From Collinsella sp. zg1085 (GTDB lineage Bacteria > Actinomycetota > Coriobacteriia > Coriobacteriales > Coriobacteriaceae), in contig NZ_CP076545.1 of assembly GCF_018889955.1 (NCBI RefSeq), positions 930,001 to 994,000 of the forward strand: a stretch of 64,000 nt of DNA, read 5' to 3'. The notes under the pieces are model-generated. The model did not search any database, had not been told where the DNA came from, and saw nothing but the letters and a program-made list of their open reading frames with translations. Positions 18,107 through 25,643 of this stretch are shown one piece after another. A program made the translations under genes and the position numbers. Every line of letters begins with the position of its first letter. Positions within the stretch are counted from its first letter, which is position 1.

Positions 18107-18907
18107 TTAGCGCTCCTCAGATTCATCTATGTCTCCTACTACATAAGCAGGAGCACCCGATACGCGAGAAATAGAAATGGTGCCAAATAGTTCAGCCTGA
18201 CTCAGTGTTATAGAGCCTCGTTTTGCAAGCTCAAGAACGGCTAAAAAGGTAACAACAATTTGTTCAGGCGTAGGCGTATGTTCAATAAGGTCAGCAAAGG
18301 TAGTATGTGGGCGCACCTGAGTAAGCCTATCCACCGAGGCAACGCTGAGCTCAAGAGGAATACGTCGCGGCGCTACATGCTCTGCCTCAAGTAAGAAATG
18401 TTGACGTTTACTATCAATATCAGCGCACAACACTGCAAGACCTCGAAGTGTTATGCCCGCCAGATAGTCAGGCATAAGATTCAAAAAGTTTGGATCTGGA
18501 CCTGCTACACGAGGATGCATGCGAGATTCGGCTTCCATACGTGCACCAAGTGCTGTAGCTGCTCCGCGAAATTGTTTATAGGCAATAAGACGCTGAATGA
18601 GCACCTCACGCAATGCCTCGCCTGATAGGTCAGAAAGCTCCGACTCATCATCTTCATCAAGTGCTGAGGAGGCCCTATCATCGGGTACAAGGCTTTGCGC
18701 TTTAATGTCTAACAAGGTAGCCGCTACCAATAGAAAATCACTTGCAATATCGAGGTCAAGCGATTCCAAGCGGTCAAGCTCAGACAAATATTGCTCGCTT
18801 ACCTCTGCGATAGAAATTGAGCCAATATCAACCTTTTGCTTCGAAACAAGCTGCAACAAAAGGTCAAAAGGACCTGAATAAGCGGCTGTCGTGACACGGT
18901 AACTCAG
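18107..18907 (-). CDS. scpA: segregation and condensation protein A, apparent CTG start
   Basis: ScpA is the kleisin bridging SMC and ScpB. ORF calling from ATG/GTG/TTG would begin at TTG 18859, which cuts off the conserved N-terminus. The reading frame upstream encodes SYRVTTAAYSGPFDLLL, matching the family start, and begins at CTG 18907 with AAAGGAG five bases before it. An in-frame TAG sits just upstream and no ATG, GTG or TTG lies between. The product is then 266 aa, with the C-terminal winged helix (FLAVLELAKRGSITLSQAELFG) intact. The stop is followed closely by scpB. Confidence 0.88.
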   Translation of the reverse strand: MSYRVTTAAYSGPFDLLLQLVSKQKVDIGSISIAEVSEQYLSELDRLESLDLDIASDFLLVAATLLDIKAQSLVPDDRASSALDEDDESELSDLSGEALREVLIQRLIAYKQFRGAATALGARMEAESRMHPRVAGPDPNFLNLMPDYLAGITLRGLAVLCADIDSKRQHFLLEAEHVAPRRIPLELSVASVDRLTQVRPHTTFADLIEHTPTPEQIVVTFLAVLELAKRGSITLSQAELFGTISISRVSGAPAYVVGDIDESEER

Positions 18908-18952
18908 AGCTACTCCTTTACCCTACTTCAATACCACCTAGTGTAGCGTACT

Positions 18953-19648
18953 CTACAGACCCAAAGCGATAGTAAAGAGCATGTCAGTTAAGGGATACAC
19001 GGTTGCACCAAAGTAGAGCTGTAGCAAATCGATATGCAAAAGCTCTGGAAGAATATACAAGATACCTAACAAGATTGGCATGGCATATTGCTGCATACGG
19101 TAATAAGCCAAAAGCGCCTTACCGCGCAAGAAAAAGACGAGCACTGATGAACCATCGAGCGGTGGAATGGGAATGAGATTAAAAAATGCGAGCGTAAGAT
19201 TGATAGTAATGCCATAGGTGCACAAGAGATACAACATGTTAGGACTAAGCTGCTGCACAATAAGAGAGCCTATAAATCCCTGCTGAACGAGTATGCGCAG
19301 GGCTAGAGTGGCAATGCCAGCTAAAACAAGGTTTGAGACAGGTCCTGCAAGCGAGACCAGAACTTCATCACGTTTAGGATGTTTAAGATTACCAAGATAT
19401 ACGGGAACCGGTTTTGCAAAAGCAAAAACAGGACCTCCAGTCATAAGCATAAGACCTGGTAAGATTATAGTGCCAAAATAATCTATATGATTTAGAGGGT
19501 TTAGCGAGATGCGCCCACGTGAGCGTGCGGTTTCATCTCCTAACATATATGCCACAAGGGCATGTGCGCTTTCGTGCACGGTAATACTTATGATTAAGAC
19601 AAGGACTTGGATAAGAAGAAGGGGTAGCCCTTCAGGCAGGATGTTCAT
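18953..19648 (-). CDS. site-2 protease family (M50) membrane protein
   Basis: This 231 aa polytopic membrane metalloprotease-like protein has the zinc motif HESAH (near residues 25-29) and the second ligand motif NLIPIPPLDGS (near 160). It is shorter than RseP and lacks a PDZ domain, as in the YwhC-like group. Substrates are unknown. Its SD (AGGAAGAGG) overlaps the end of the small membrane protein gene upstream, and it lies 45 bases before scpA. Confidence 0.85.
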   Translation of the reverse strand: MNILPEGLPLLLIQVLVLIISITVHESAHALVAYMLGDETARSRGRISLNPLNHIDYFGTIILPGLMLMTGGPVFAFAKPVPVYLGNLKHPKRDEVLVSLAGPVSNLVLAGIATLALRILVQQGFIGSLIVQQLSPNMLYLLCTYGITINLTLAFFNLIPIPPLDGSSVLVFFLRGKALLAYYRMQQYAMPILLGILYILPELLHIDLLQLYFGATVYPLTDMLFTIALGL

Positions 19649-19650
19649 AT

Positions 19651-19959
19651 CTAGTACGACCTCTTCCTAAGCTGTGCTGCAATACGCAAACACACATAAT
19701 CAATGAGACATAAGATAACAACAAGACAGGCTATATCGAAGCGAAACACACCGCCAAACGGTGTTGAAATGAGCCCGTACCCAGCTAAGAGCGGAGGCAG
19801 CGAGGCAGAGAGCTCAACAATAAAGCCAGCCAAGCCAAGCTTTACCGAAAGACCTGCAAAACACATAACAACAATCAGTGCGGCTGTAAGCTGGGCAAGT
19901 ATGCGGCAAATCCAAGCAATGCAAGCAAGCACCAAGGCTCCCGCTTTATAGGCATGCAC
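19651..19959 (-). CDS. small membrane protein, unknown function
   Basis: I do not recognise this 102 aa protein. It has about three hydrophobic stretches (roughly residues 6-40, 45-65 and 75-92) and a basic C-terminus (AAQLRKRSY), so it is probably an inner-membrane protein. I chose GTG 19959 because GAGGAG lies nearby upstream; it overlaps the end of the ABC-F gene by 14 bases. It is followed by the M50 gene two bases later, which suggests co-expression with that protease. Confidence 0.6.
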   Translation of the reverse strand: MHAYKAGALVLACIAWICRILAQLTAALIVVMCFAGLSVKLGLAGFIVELSASLPPLLAGYGLISTPFGGVFRFDIACLVVILCLIDYVCLRIAAQLRKRSY

Positions 19960-21979
19960 GTTGAGTCTCCTCTTCAATCTGCTCGGTGAGTTCAAGCCAC
20001 TCATCTTCAAGTTTTGGAAGCTCAGTTTTTAACTCAGTGTATTCACGCAGCGCCTCGTTAAATGCATTGCTATCAGCATAGAGTTGCTCATCGGCCATGA
20101 GCACCATAAGCTCCTCATAGCGCACACGCTTTTTCTCAAGCATTGATTCTATGCGCGCAAGCCGCTGTTTTGCTGGCTTAAGTTTTTGATTGAGTGCGTG
20201 GCGCACCTCAGCTTCACGACGACGCTGTTCACGCGTTTTATAACCACTTGATGGCGCAGCTTGAGGAGCATCTTGGGCGTGGCTTTGAGTGGATGAGGTA
20301 GCCCTCACAGCTGGCGTGCTCGCATTCTGTGATGCCTCAGCACGCGCACGCTGAGCAAGATCTTCACGCTTAAACAGATAGTAGTCATAGTCGCCATCAT
20401 ATACGGTGACCTTGCCATCGCGAATGTCTATGATTCTATTAGCAATAGCGCGAACCAGATGCTCATCGTGGCTAATGAGAACAATCGTTCCCGGAAAACG
20501 CTTAAGCGCGTCCTCTAGCATGTCAACCGAATCAATATCGAGATGGTTCGTTGGCTCGTCCAAACAAAGAAGCGCTTCTGGCGCAACAAGCATTTTAGCT
20601 AAGGCAAGACGTGCTCGCTCGCCACCTGAGAGCACGCGAACCGATTTCTCAAGGTCATCGTTACCAAACAAGAATGCGCCAAGTAGACTGCGAATTTGTG
20701 GCATAGTCCAAGCAGGGGCTACCTCATCAATTTCTTGTACCACACTATGCGCTTCATTGAGACCTTCAAGCTGATGCTGTGCATAATACGCAACACCAAC
20801 ATTAAGACCAAGCTCACGCTTACCGTCTGTAGGTATCTCTTGTCCAAGAAGCAATTTTAAGAGCGTAGATTTACCAGCACCATTAGGTCCTACTAAGGCT
20901 ACACGGTCACCGCGATACAGCGTGAAATTGACATTGTTATAAACCGACTGTGCGCCAAATTGTTTTGACACATCAACAAGCTTGGCAACCATATCGCCTG
21001 TGCGCGGCGGGTCAGGAAAATGAAAGGAAAGCTTCTTTCTGCCTTCAGGCAATATGACCAGTTCTTGCTTAATCTGCTCAATACGCCGCATACGTTCCTG
21101 TGCCTGCACTGCCTTAGTTGCCTTATAGCGAAATTTATCAACAAACACCTGCATATGAGCAATTTCGCGCTCTTGAGCTGCTCGCTTTGCACGCATTTGC
21201 TCAAGATTATCCTCACGCTGCTTAAGATAGGAAGAGTAATTACCGGTATAAACGGTAATACGCCGGTTTTCAAGAGCAGCAATATGATCACAGGTTGCAT
21301 CCATAAAACTGCGGTCATGTGAAACCATGAGAACCGCACCTTGATAGCTTGCAATAAAACTTTTCAACCACTGAACACTTTCAAGGTCAAGATGGTTGGT
21401 TGGTTCGTCAAGCAATAAAACATCGGGATGACGCAAGAACAGCTTGGCGAGTGAGATACGCATTTGCCAACCGCCCGAAAACTCAGAGCAGCGTTTTGAA
21501 AATGCGTTAACTGAAAAGCCAAGACCAGCAAGGATTTGACGAGCATTACTTTCAAGCTCATAACCACCAAGTTGCTCAAAGAGATGTTGAACCTGCCCAT
21601 ACTCTTGGAGCAGTTCTTCTACCCGAGCTGAACTTAAGCACCGTTTTTCTGCCTCAGCAATGTCGAGCTCAAGCTGGTGAGCACGCATGCCTAGATTTTG
21701 AATTTCAACAGCAGCAGAGATAACCTCATCAAGAATACTCTTATCTCCTGCTAGGTTAGACTCTTGCTCAAGGTAGCCAATACTGCTGTCTTTGGCGCGC
21801 GTGACAGCTCCTGCATCAGCATGCTCTGTGCCCATAATAATTTTTAGTAAGGTTGTTTTACCTGCACCATTAGGGCCAACCAAGGCATAGCGCTCCCCAG
21901 CATTAATCTGTAAGCTAGCAGCACTGAGAAGCTGTCGCGCACCAAAACTCTTTTCAATTTTGTCGAGACTGAGAATCAT
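19946..21979 (-). CDS. ABC-F family ATP-binding protein
   Basis: This 677 aa soluble protein has two ABC domains, with P-loops GPNGAGKTT near 36 and GPNGAGKST in the second half, and paired [10 protein letters not shown] and [10 protein letters not shown] Walker B motifs. A charged interdomain linker and a C-terminal coiled coil (about 590-670) follow the usual plan, and no transmembrane segments are present. ABC-F proteins act on the ribosome. Whether this one is housekeeping or antibiotic-protective cannot be decided from sequence alone. ATG 21979 has GGAGG upstream. The tRNA-Val terminator hairpin ends only about 20 bases before the start. Confidence 0.92.
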   Translation of the reverse strand: MILSLDKIEKSFGARQLLSAASLQINAGERYALVGPNGAGKTTLLKIIMGTEHADAGAVTRAKDSSIGYLEQESNLAGDKSILDEVISAAVEIQNLGMRAHQLELDIAEAEKRCLSSARVEELLQEYGQVQHLFEQLGGYELESNARQILAGLGFSVNAFSKRCSEFSGGWQMRISLAKLFLRHPDVLLLDEPTNHLDLESVQWLKSFIASYQGAVLMVSHDRSFMDATCDHIAALENRRITVYTGNYSSYLKQREDNLEQMRAKRAAQEREIAHMQVFVDKFRYKATKAVQAQERMRRIEQIKQELVILPEGRKKLSFHFPDPPRTGDMVAKLVDVSKQFGAQSVYNNVNFTLYRGDRVALVGPNGAGKSTLLKLLLGQEIPTDGKRELGLNVGVAYYAQHQLEGLNEAHSVVQEIDEVAPAWTMPQIRSLLGAFLFGNDDLEKSVRVLSGGERARLALAKMLVAPEALLCLDEPTNHLDIDSVDMLEDALKRFPGTIVLISHDEHLVRAIANRIIDIRDGKVTVYDGDYDYYLFKREDLAQRARAEASQNASTPAVRATSSTQSHAQDAPQAAPSSGYKTREQRRREAEVRHALNQKLKPAKQRLARIESMLEKKRVRYEELMVLMADEQLYADSNAFNEALREYTELKTELPKLEDEWLELTEQIEEETQRACL

Positions 21980-21999
21980 AAAAGCTCGACCTCCATACG

Positions 22000-22026
22000 A
22001 AAAAGGGACCCGTAAAATCGGGTCCC
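22000..22026 (-). terminator. terminator after tRNA-Val, in front of the ABC-F gene
   Basis: Perfect 8-bp stem GGGACCCG/CGGGTCCC with a six-base loop, then TTTTT on the minus strand. It separates tRNA-Val from the ABC-F ribosome site by only a few bases. Confidence 0.8.
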
Positions 22027-22037
22027 TGAACTGGTGA

Positions 22038-22112
22038 TGGTGGGCGTTACAAGATTTGAACTTGTGACCCCATCCGTGTGAAGGATGTGCTCTACCCCTG
22101 AGCCAAACGCCC
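22038..22112 (-). tRNA. tRNA-Val (anticodon CAC)
   Basis: The 75-base gene includes an encoded CCA. The acceptor GGGCGTT pairs with AACGCCC. The anticodon stem CATCC/GGATG holds the loop TTCACAC, giving anticodon CAC. The T arm has GTTCAAATC. Confidence 0.97.
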
Positions 22113-22131
22113 ATGCCTGAACGGCTCATAA

Positions 22132-22161
22132 ATACTAGCATAGGAAGCCGCGCCGATTCAA
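22132..22161 (-). promoter_or_regulatory. promoter for tRNA-Val
   Basis: The minus strand reads TTGAAT (22156-22161), 18 bases, TAGTAT (22132-22137), about 20 bases before the tRNA. The match is moderate. It may also drive the ABC-F gene by read-through. Confidence 0.45.
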
Positions 22162-22301
22162 TAAGAATTGCTTGAAGGCTAAAAATGGCATAGAGAAGAA
22201 CAGGTTTTGGGAGCACGTCTTAAAGCTCTATCAAAGAGAACTGCTTGTTATTAAAGACATTCTCATGTTTGTCAAATCTATTAAACATAGGCTCTATCAA
22301 C

Positions 22302-22329
22302 AAAATAGGGAGCCAAAATCGACTCCCTA
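22302..22329 (-). terminator. terminator after the CAT-anticodon tRNA
   Basis: Stem TAGGGAG/CTCCCTA with a ten-base loop, then TTTTG on the minus strand, just downstream of the tRNA at 22342-22417. Confidence 0.65.
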
Positions 22330-22341
22330 ACTGCTGCTATG

Positions 22342-22417
22342 TGGTGGGCCCAGTAGGATTCGAACCTACAACAAAGGGATTATGAGTCCCCTGCGCTGAC
22401 CGTTGCGCCATGAGCCC
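22342..22417 (-). tRNA. tRNA with CAT anticodon (elongator Met or Ile2)
   Basis: The 76-base gene includes an encoded CCA. The acceptor GGGCTCA pairs with TGGGCCC. The anticodon stem GGGGA/TCCCT holds the loop CTCATAA. CAT is shared by elongator Met and by Ile2 (lysidine-modified), and both commonly have this loop, so the amino acid is not settled. It lacks initiator features such as three G-C pairs at the base of the anticodon stem. Confidence 0.9.
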
Positions 22418-22422
22418 AATAT

Positions 22423-22448
22423 AAAAACAGCTCCTGAGCAAGGAGCTG
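22423..22448 (-). terminator. hairpin and T-run after tRNA-Ala
   Basis: Perfect 7-bp stem CAGCTCC/GGAGCTG, loop TTGCTCA on the minus strand, then TTTTTAT. It fills most of the 45 bases between tRNA-Ala and the next tRNA. Confidence 0.7.
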
Positions 22449-22462
22449 AGTTTGTACTTGGG

Positions 22463-22535
22463 TGGAGACGAGGGGGATCGAACCCCTGACCTCTTGACTG
22501 CCAGTCAAGCGCTCTCCCAGCTGAGCTACGCCCCC
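22463..22535 (-). tRNA. tRNA-Ala (anticodon GGC), no encoded CCA
   Basis: The 73-base gene has acceptor GGGGGCG paired with CGTCTCC (two G-T wobbles). The anticodon stem CTTGA/TCAAG holds the loop CTGGCAG, giving GGC. The T arm has GGTTCGATCC. The bases after the discriminator read CCC rather than CCA, so the end must be added after transcription. Confidence 0.95.
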
Positions 22536-22549
22536 AATCGGCAAAAAGT

Positions 22550-22578
22550 AATATAGGGGATGTGAGCCATTTGTGCAA
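22550..22578 (-). promoter_or_regulatory. promoter for tRNA-Ala
   Basis: The minus strand reads TTGCAC (22573-22578), 17 bases, TATATT (22550-22555), about 15 bases before the tRNA-Ala 5' end. It is a strong match to a housekeeping promoter. Confidence 0.75.
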
Positions 22579-22646
22579 GCATTTTTTCAAAACCCTACAA
22601 GCCACAACTCACAAAAGCAAGAATCACTCCCCCGTTCCCTTCTGAG

Positions 22647-24386
22647 CTATGCCATATCACGCTCCGCGCTCACCCGTTTTGTTATATATGCAACAAGCTC
22701 ATCTATCAAAACTTCTACTCGCTCGCCAGTGGCGCGTGTTTTTACCTCTACAACACCTCTTTCTAGCCCACGTCTACCAAGAATTACCTGATAAGGAAAG
22801 CCCATGAGGTCGTTATCGGCAAATTTCACACCAGGTCGCTCATCGCGGTCATCAAGAATTGTCTCGATACCCGCTTCGAGCAACGACTCAAAGAGTGTCT
22901 CAGTAGCGCTCAAACAAGGCTCTTTCTTGGGGTCAAGCGGAATCAGAGCTACCTCGTAAGGAGCAATTGCTACCGGCCACACAATACCGTACTCATCGTT
23001 ATATTGCTCAACTGCTGCAGCAAGGGTACGCGATACACCAATACCATAGCAGCCCATATAGAATGGCTTTTCTTTACCATCTTCATCCATAAAAGTGGCG
23101 CCCATTGCCTCAGAATACTTGGTGCCAAGCTGAAAAACCTGACTCACTTCAATGCCCCGCGCTCCAGCAAGCGAAGCGCCGCAATGAGGACAAGGGTCTC
23201 CTGCCACAACCGTAACAAGGTCAGCCCAAGTATCAGGCTCAAAATCACGACCAGGACATACTCCTGTTAGGTGATAATCAAGCTCGTTAGCACCACAAAC
23301 CCAGTGTGCTGAGCTCTTAAGACTTGTATCACAGACAATGCGTATACCATCTGGCAGATTAACCGGACCCATAAAGCCTTTATGCAGTTTATAGGCCTTA
23401 AGCTCATCATCGTCCATCAGATGATACGTTCCAAAGAGATGCTCTGCCTTAACCTCATTCAAATCATGGTCGCCCGGTAAGAAACAAACAACAGGGCTAC
23501 CAGCTTCATCAAGAAGAGCAAGCGCCTTAACAGTTGCGCGCTCAGCAATATCAAAAAACTGAGCAAGTGCTGCAATACTTGTGATATTTGGTGTATGAAC
23601 ACGAGTAACTTCATCATTTGCACTGAGCGCCTCTACAACAAGAGGCGACACGGCTGCCTCATCATCTGCTGCATAACCACAAGAATCGCAATATACAAGA
23701 CTTGCCTCACCAGCATCTGCCAGCGCCATATACTCAACCGAGGTATCGCCACCAATCTGGCCTGAGTCTGCAACAACAGGAAGTGCTTTGATATGGCAGC
23801 GCTCACAAATGCGGGCATAGGCATCTTTCATGGTATCGTAGCTTGCCTGCATACCAGCAGGATTTGCGTCAAAGCTATAGCCATCTTTCATGATGAAATC
23901 ACGTCCGCGCATAAGTCCAAAGCGGGGACGCATTTCATCGCGGAATTTATCCTGAATTTGATACAAGTTTACCGGCAGTTGCTTATAGCTTTTAAGCTCG
24001 TCTTTAACAAGGTCGGTGATAGTTTCTTCATGTGTGGGACCCAAAACAAACTCACGCCCATGACGGTCGCTAAATCGCATTAACTCAGGACCATAAGCAC
24101 CAAAACGCCCTGAAGCTTCCCACAGAGCCGCATCAACCATAATGGGCATTTGCAGCTCTTGAGCGCCTGATGCGTTCATTTCATCACGAATAATCTCTTC
24201 AATTTTTTGCAGCGAACGCCATGCAAGCGGCAAATACGTGTATAAGCCAGCAGCTTGTTTGCGGATAAAGCCTGCGCGTAAAAGCAGGCGATGGCTATTG
24301 AGCTCTGCTTCTGCTGGGTCTTCTTTAAGCGTTGGGGCAAAAAGTGATGACATGCGCATATGGGCGGTTTTTGTTGTTCGTGTCAT
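22647..24386 (-). CDS. proS: prolyl-tRNA synthetase
   Basis: ProS charges tRNA-Pro. The 579 aa length and the layout fit the bacterial type. Class II motif 1 is near 60-90, the GPTHEETIT loop is near 115, and RDEMRPRFGLMRGRDFIMKD follows. An editing insertion domain spans about 225-400 and contains HWVCGANELDYH. The C-terminal anticodon domain completes it. ATG 24386 has GGGAG upstream. Two good promoters lie in the gap after ispG, so it can be expressed on its own. Confidence 0.97.
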   Translation of the reverse strand: MTRTTKTAHMRMSSLFAPTLKEDPAEAELNSHRLLLRAGFIRKQAAGLYTYLPLAWRSLQKIEEIIRDEMNASGAQELQMPIMVDAALWEASGRFGAYGPELMRFSDRHGREFVLGPTHEETITDLVKDELKSYKQLPVNLYQIQDKFRDEMRPRFGLMRGRDFIMKDGYSFDANPAGMQASYDTMKDAYARICERCHIKALPVVADSGQIGGDTSVEYMALADAGEASLVYCDSCGYAADDEAAVSPLVVEALSANDEVTRVHTPNITSIAALAQFFDIAERATVKALALLDEAGSPVVCFLPGDHDLNEVKAEHLFGTYHLMDDDELKAYKLHKGFMGPVNLPDGIRIVCDTSLKSSAHWVCGANELDYHLTGVCPGRDFEPDTWADLVTVVAGDPCPHCGASLAGARGIEVSQVFQLGTKYSEAMGATFMDEDGKEKPFYMGCYGIGVSRTLAAAVEQYNDEYGIVWPVAIAPYEVALIPLDPKKEPCLSATETLFESLLEAGIETILDDRDERPGVKFADNDLMGFPYQVILGRRGLERGVVEVKTRATGERVEVLIDELVAYITKRVSAERDMA

Positions 24387-24405
24387 AACGCTCCCTTATA
24401 GATAC

Positions 24406-24448
24406 TCTATACAATAAGCAGCATAATAGCGCAAATAGTGCGCGCCAA
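24406..24448 (-). promoter_or_regulatory. two overlapping promoters for proS
   Basis: On the minus strand, TTGGCG (24443-24448), 17 bases, TATGCT (24420-24425); and TTGCGC (24429-24434), 17 bases, TATAGA (24406-24411). Both face proS. One or both may be used. Confidence 0.5.
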
Positions 24449-24527
24449 AAGAGATAAGCTCCTGAAGTGGATACATATAGACAGTAACTGAGGGCTATTC
24501 GCGTGACGGTAGGTCAACATTTCTAAC

Positions 24528-25598
24528 TTACATCTGCTCAATCTCTGCCATGAGTCGCTCAACGAGATTGTCTTCAGAAACCTTAGCAATAACTTTTCCA
24601 CTGCGAAAAAGAAGCGCTTGCCCTGACCCGCAAGCAATACCTACATCGGCCTCTGAGGCCTCACCCGGACCATTGACCGCACAACCCATGACTGCAACTG
24701 ATAGGGGCTTGTTACTTTGTTCAAGTCGCCGCTCTACTTCTTGAGCAATGGGAATCATATCGACCTGGCAGCGTGCACAGGTGGGACAACTAATCATTTC
24801 TGGCCCGCGACGGCGCACGCCCACTGCAGCAAGGATGCCCCATGCAACAGGAACCTCTTCAAGCGGGTCTGCAGTAAGCGAAACACGCAATGTGTCTCCA
24901 ATGCCTTCAGCCAAGAGCGCACCAAGCGCAATAGAGCTTTTTATAGTACCTGAACGTATGCCGCCTGCTTCGGTCACACCCAAATGCAGGGGTATCTCAG
25001 GCAGTTCTTGCGACAAACGTCGATAGGTATCAAGCGTGGTTAAAACACTATGTGCCTTAGCGGAGAGTACAATACTTTGAAACCCGCGCTGCTCAAAATG
25101 TTCAACGCATGAAAGGGCTGACAAGGTAAGTTTTTCAGACTGACTTATATCTTGGCGCTCAGCAATTGATTGAGGCAAGGACCCAGCGTTCACTCCAATA
25201 CGAATTGCACACCCTGCCTCACCAGCAGCATCAATCACTGCATCAACCTTATCCCATGAGCCAATATTACCTGGATTGATGCGCAGTTTTGCCGCGCCAG
25301 CTTGAGCGGCGCTCACAGCAAGTCGGTAATCAAAATGAATATCAGCAATGATGGGCACGGGACTTACCTGGCACAATTCTCTAAATGCTGCAAGGCATTT
25401 TTTATGAGGAACACTGACACGCACGACATCACAGCCGGCATGCGCCAATGCCCTGACCTGCTTGAGCGTTTCGACCAGATTAGCCGTATCGGTGGTTGTC
25501 ATAGACTGAACAGCTACGGGCGCTCCCCCACCGATAGTGATAGAACCAACGGGAACAGCACGCGTATGTATACGAGGTATGTGAGAAGCTGTGGTCAT
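24528..25598 (-). CDS. ispG: 4-hydroxy-3-methylbut-2-enyl diphosphate synthase
   Basis: IspG is the penultimate MEP-pathway enzyme, an Fe-S protein. The 356 aa protein has the N-terminal barrel (VAVQSMTTTDT, RVSVPHKKC, LRINPGNIG) and the cluster cysteines in SCPTCARC and in VMGCAVNGPGEA. It follows rseP by 45 bases, continuing the dxr-rseP-ispG order common in bacteria. Confidence 0.97.
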   Translation of the reverse strand: MTTASHIPRIHTRAVPVGSITIGGGAPVAVQSMTTTDTANLVETLKQVRALAHAGCDVVRVSVPHKKCLAAFRELCQVSPVPIIADIHFDYRLAVSAAQAGAAKLRINPGNIGSWDKVDAVIDAAGEAGCAIRIGVNAGSLPQSIAERQDISQSEKLTLSALSCVEHFEQRGFQSIVLSAKAHSVLTTLDTYRRLSQELPEIPLHLGVTEAGGIRSGTIKSSIALGALLAEGIGDTLRVSLTADPLEEVPVAWGILAAVGVRRRGPEMISCPTCARCQVDMIPIAQEVERRLEQSNKPLSVAVMGCAVNGPGEASEADVGIACGSGQALLFRSGKVIAKVSEDNLVERLMAEIEQM

Positions 25599-25643
25599 AA
25601 GAAATCACCCTGTTTTTAATCGAGGCGTGAGCGCAGGCGCGTG

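Noticed and set aside
20406-20774. Plus-strand ORF of 122 codons inside the ABC-F gene
   Set aside because: Antisense shadow of a highly conserved gene, Ser/Arg-biased translation, no ribosome site.
22240-22275. Orphan TTGACA (22270-22275) suggesting a small RNA before tRNA-Val
   Set aside because: The -10 candidate at the right spacing (TAATAA) is poor and no defined RNA structure or terminator follows before the tRNA-Val promoter.
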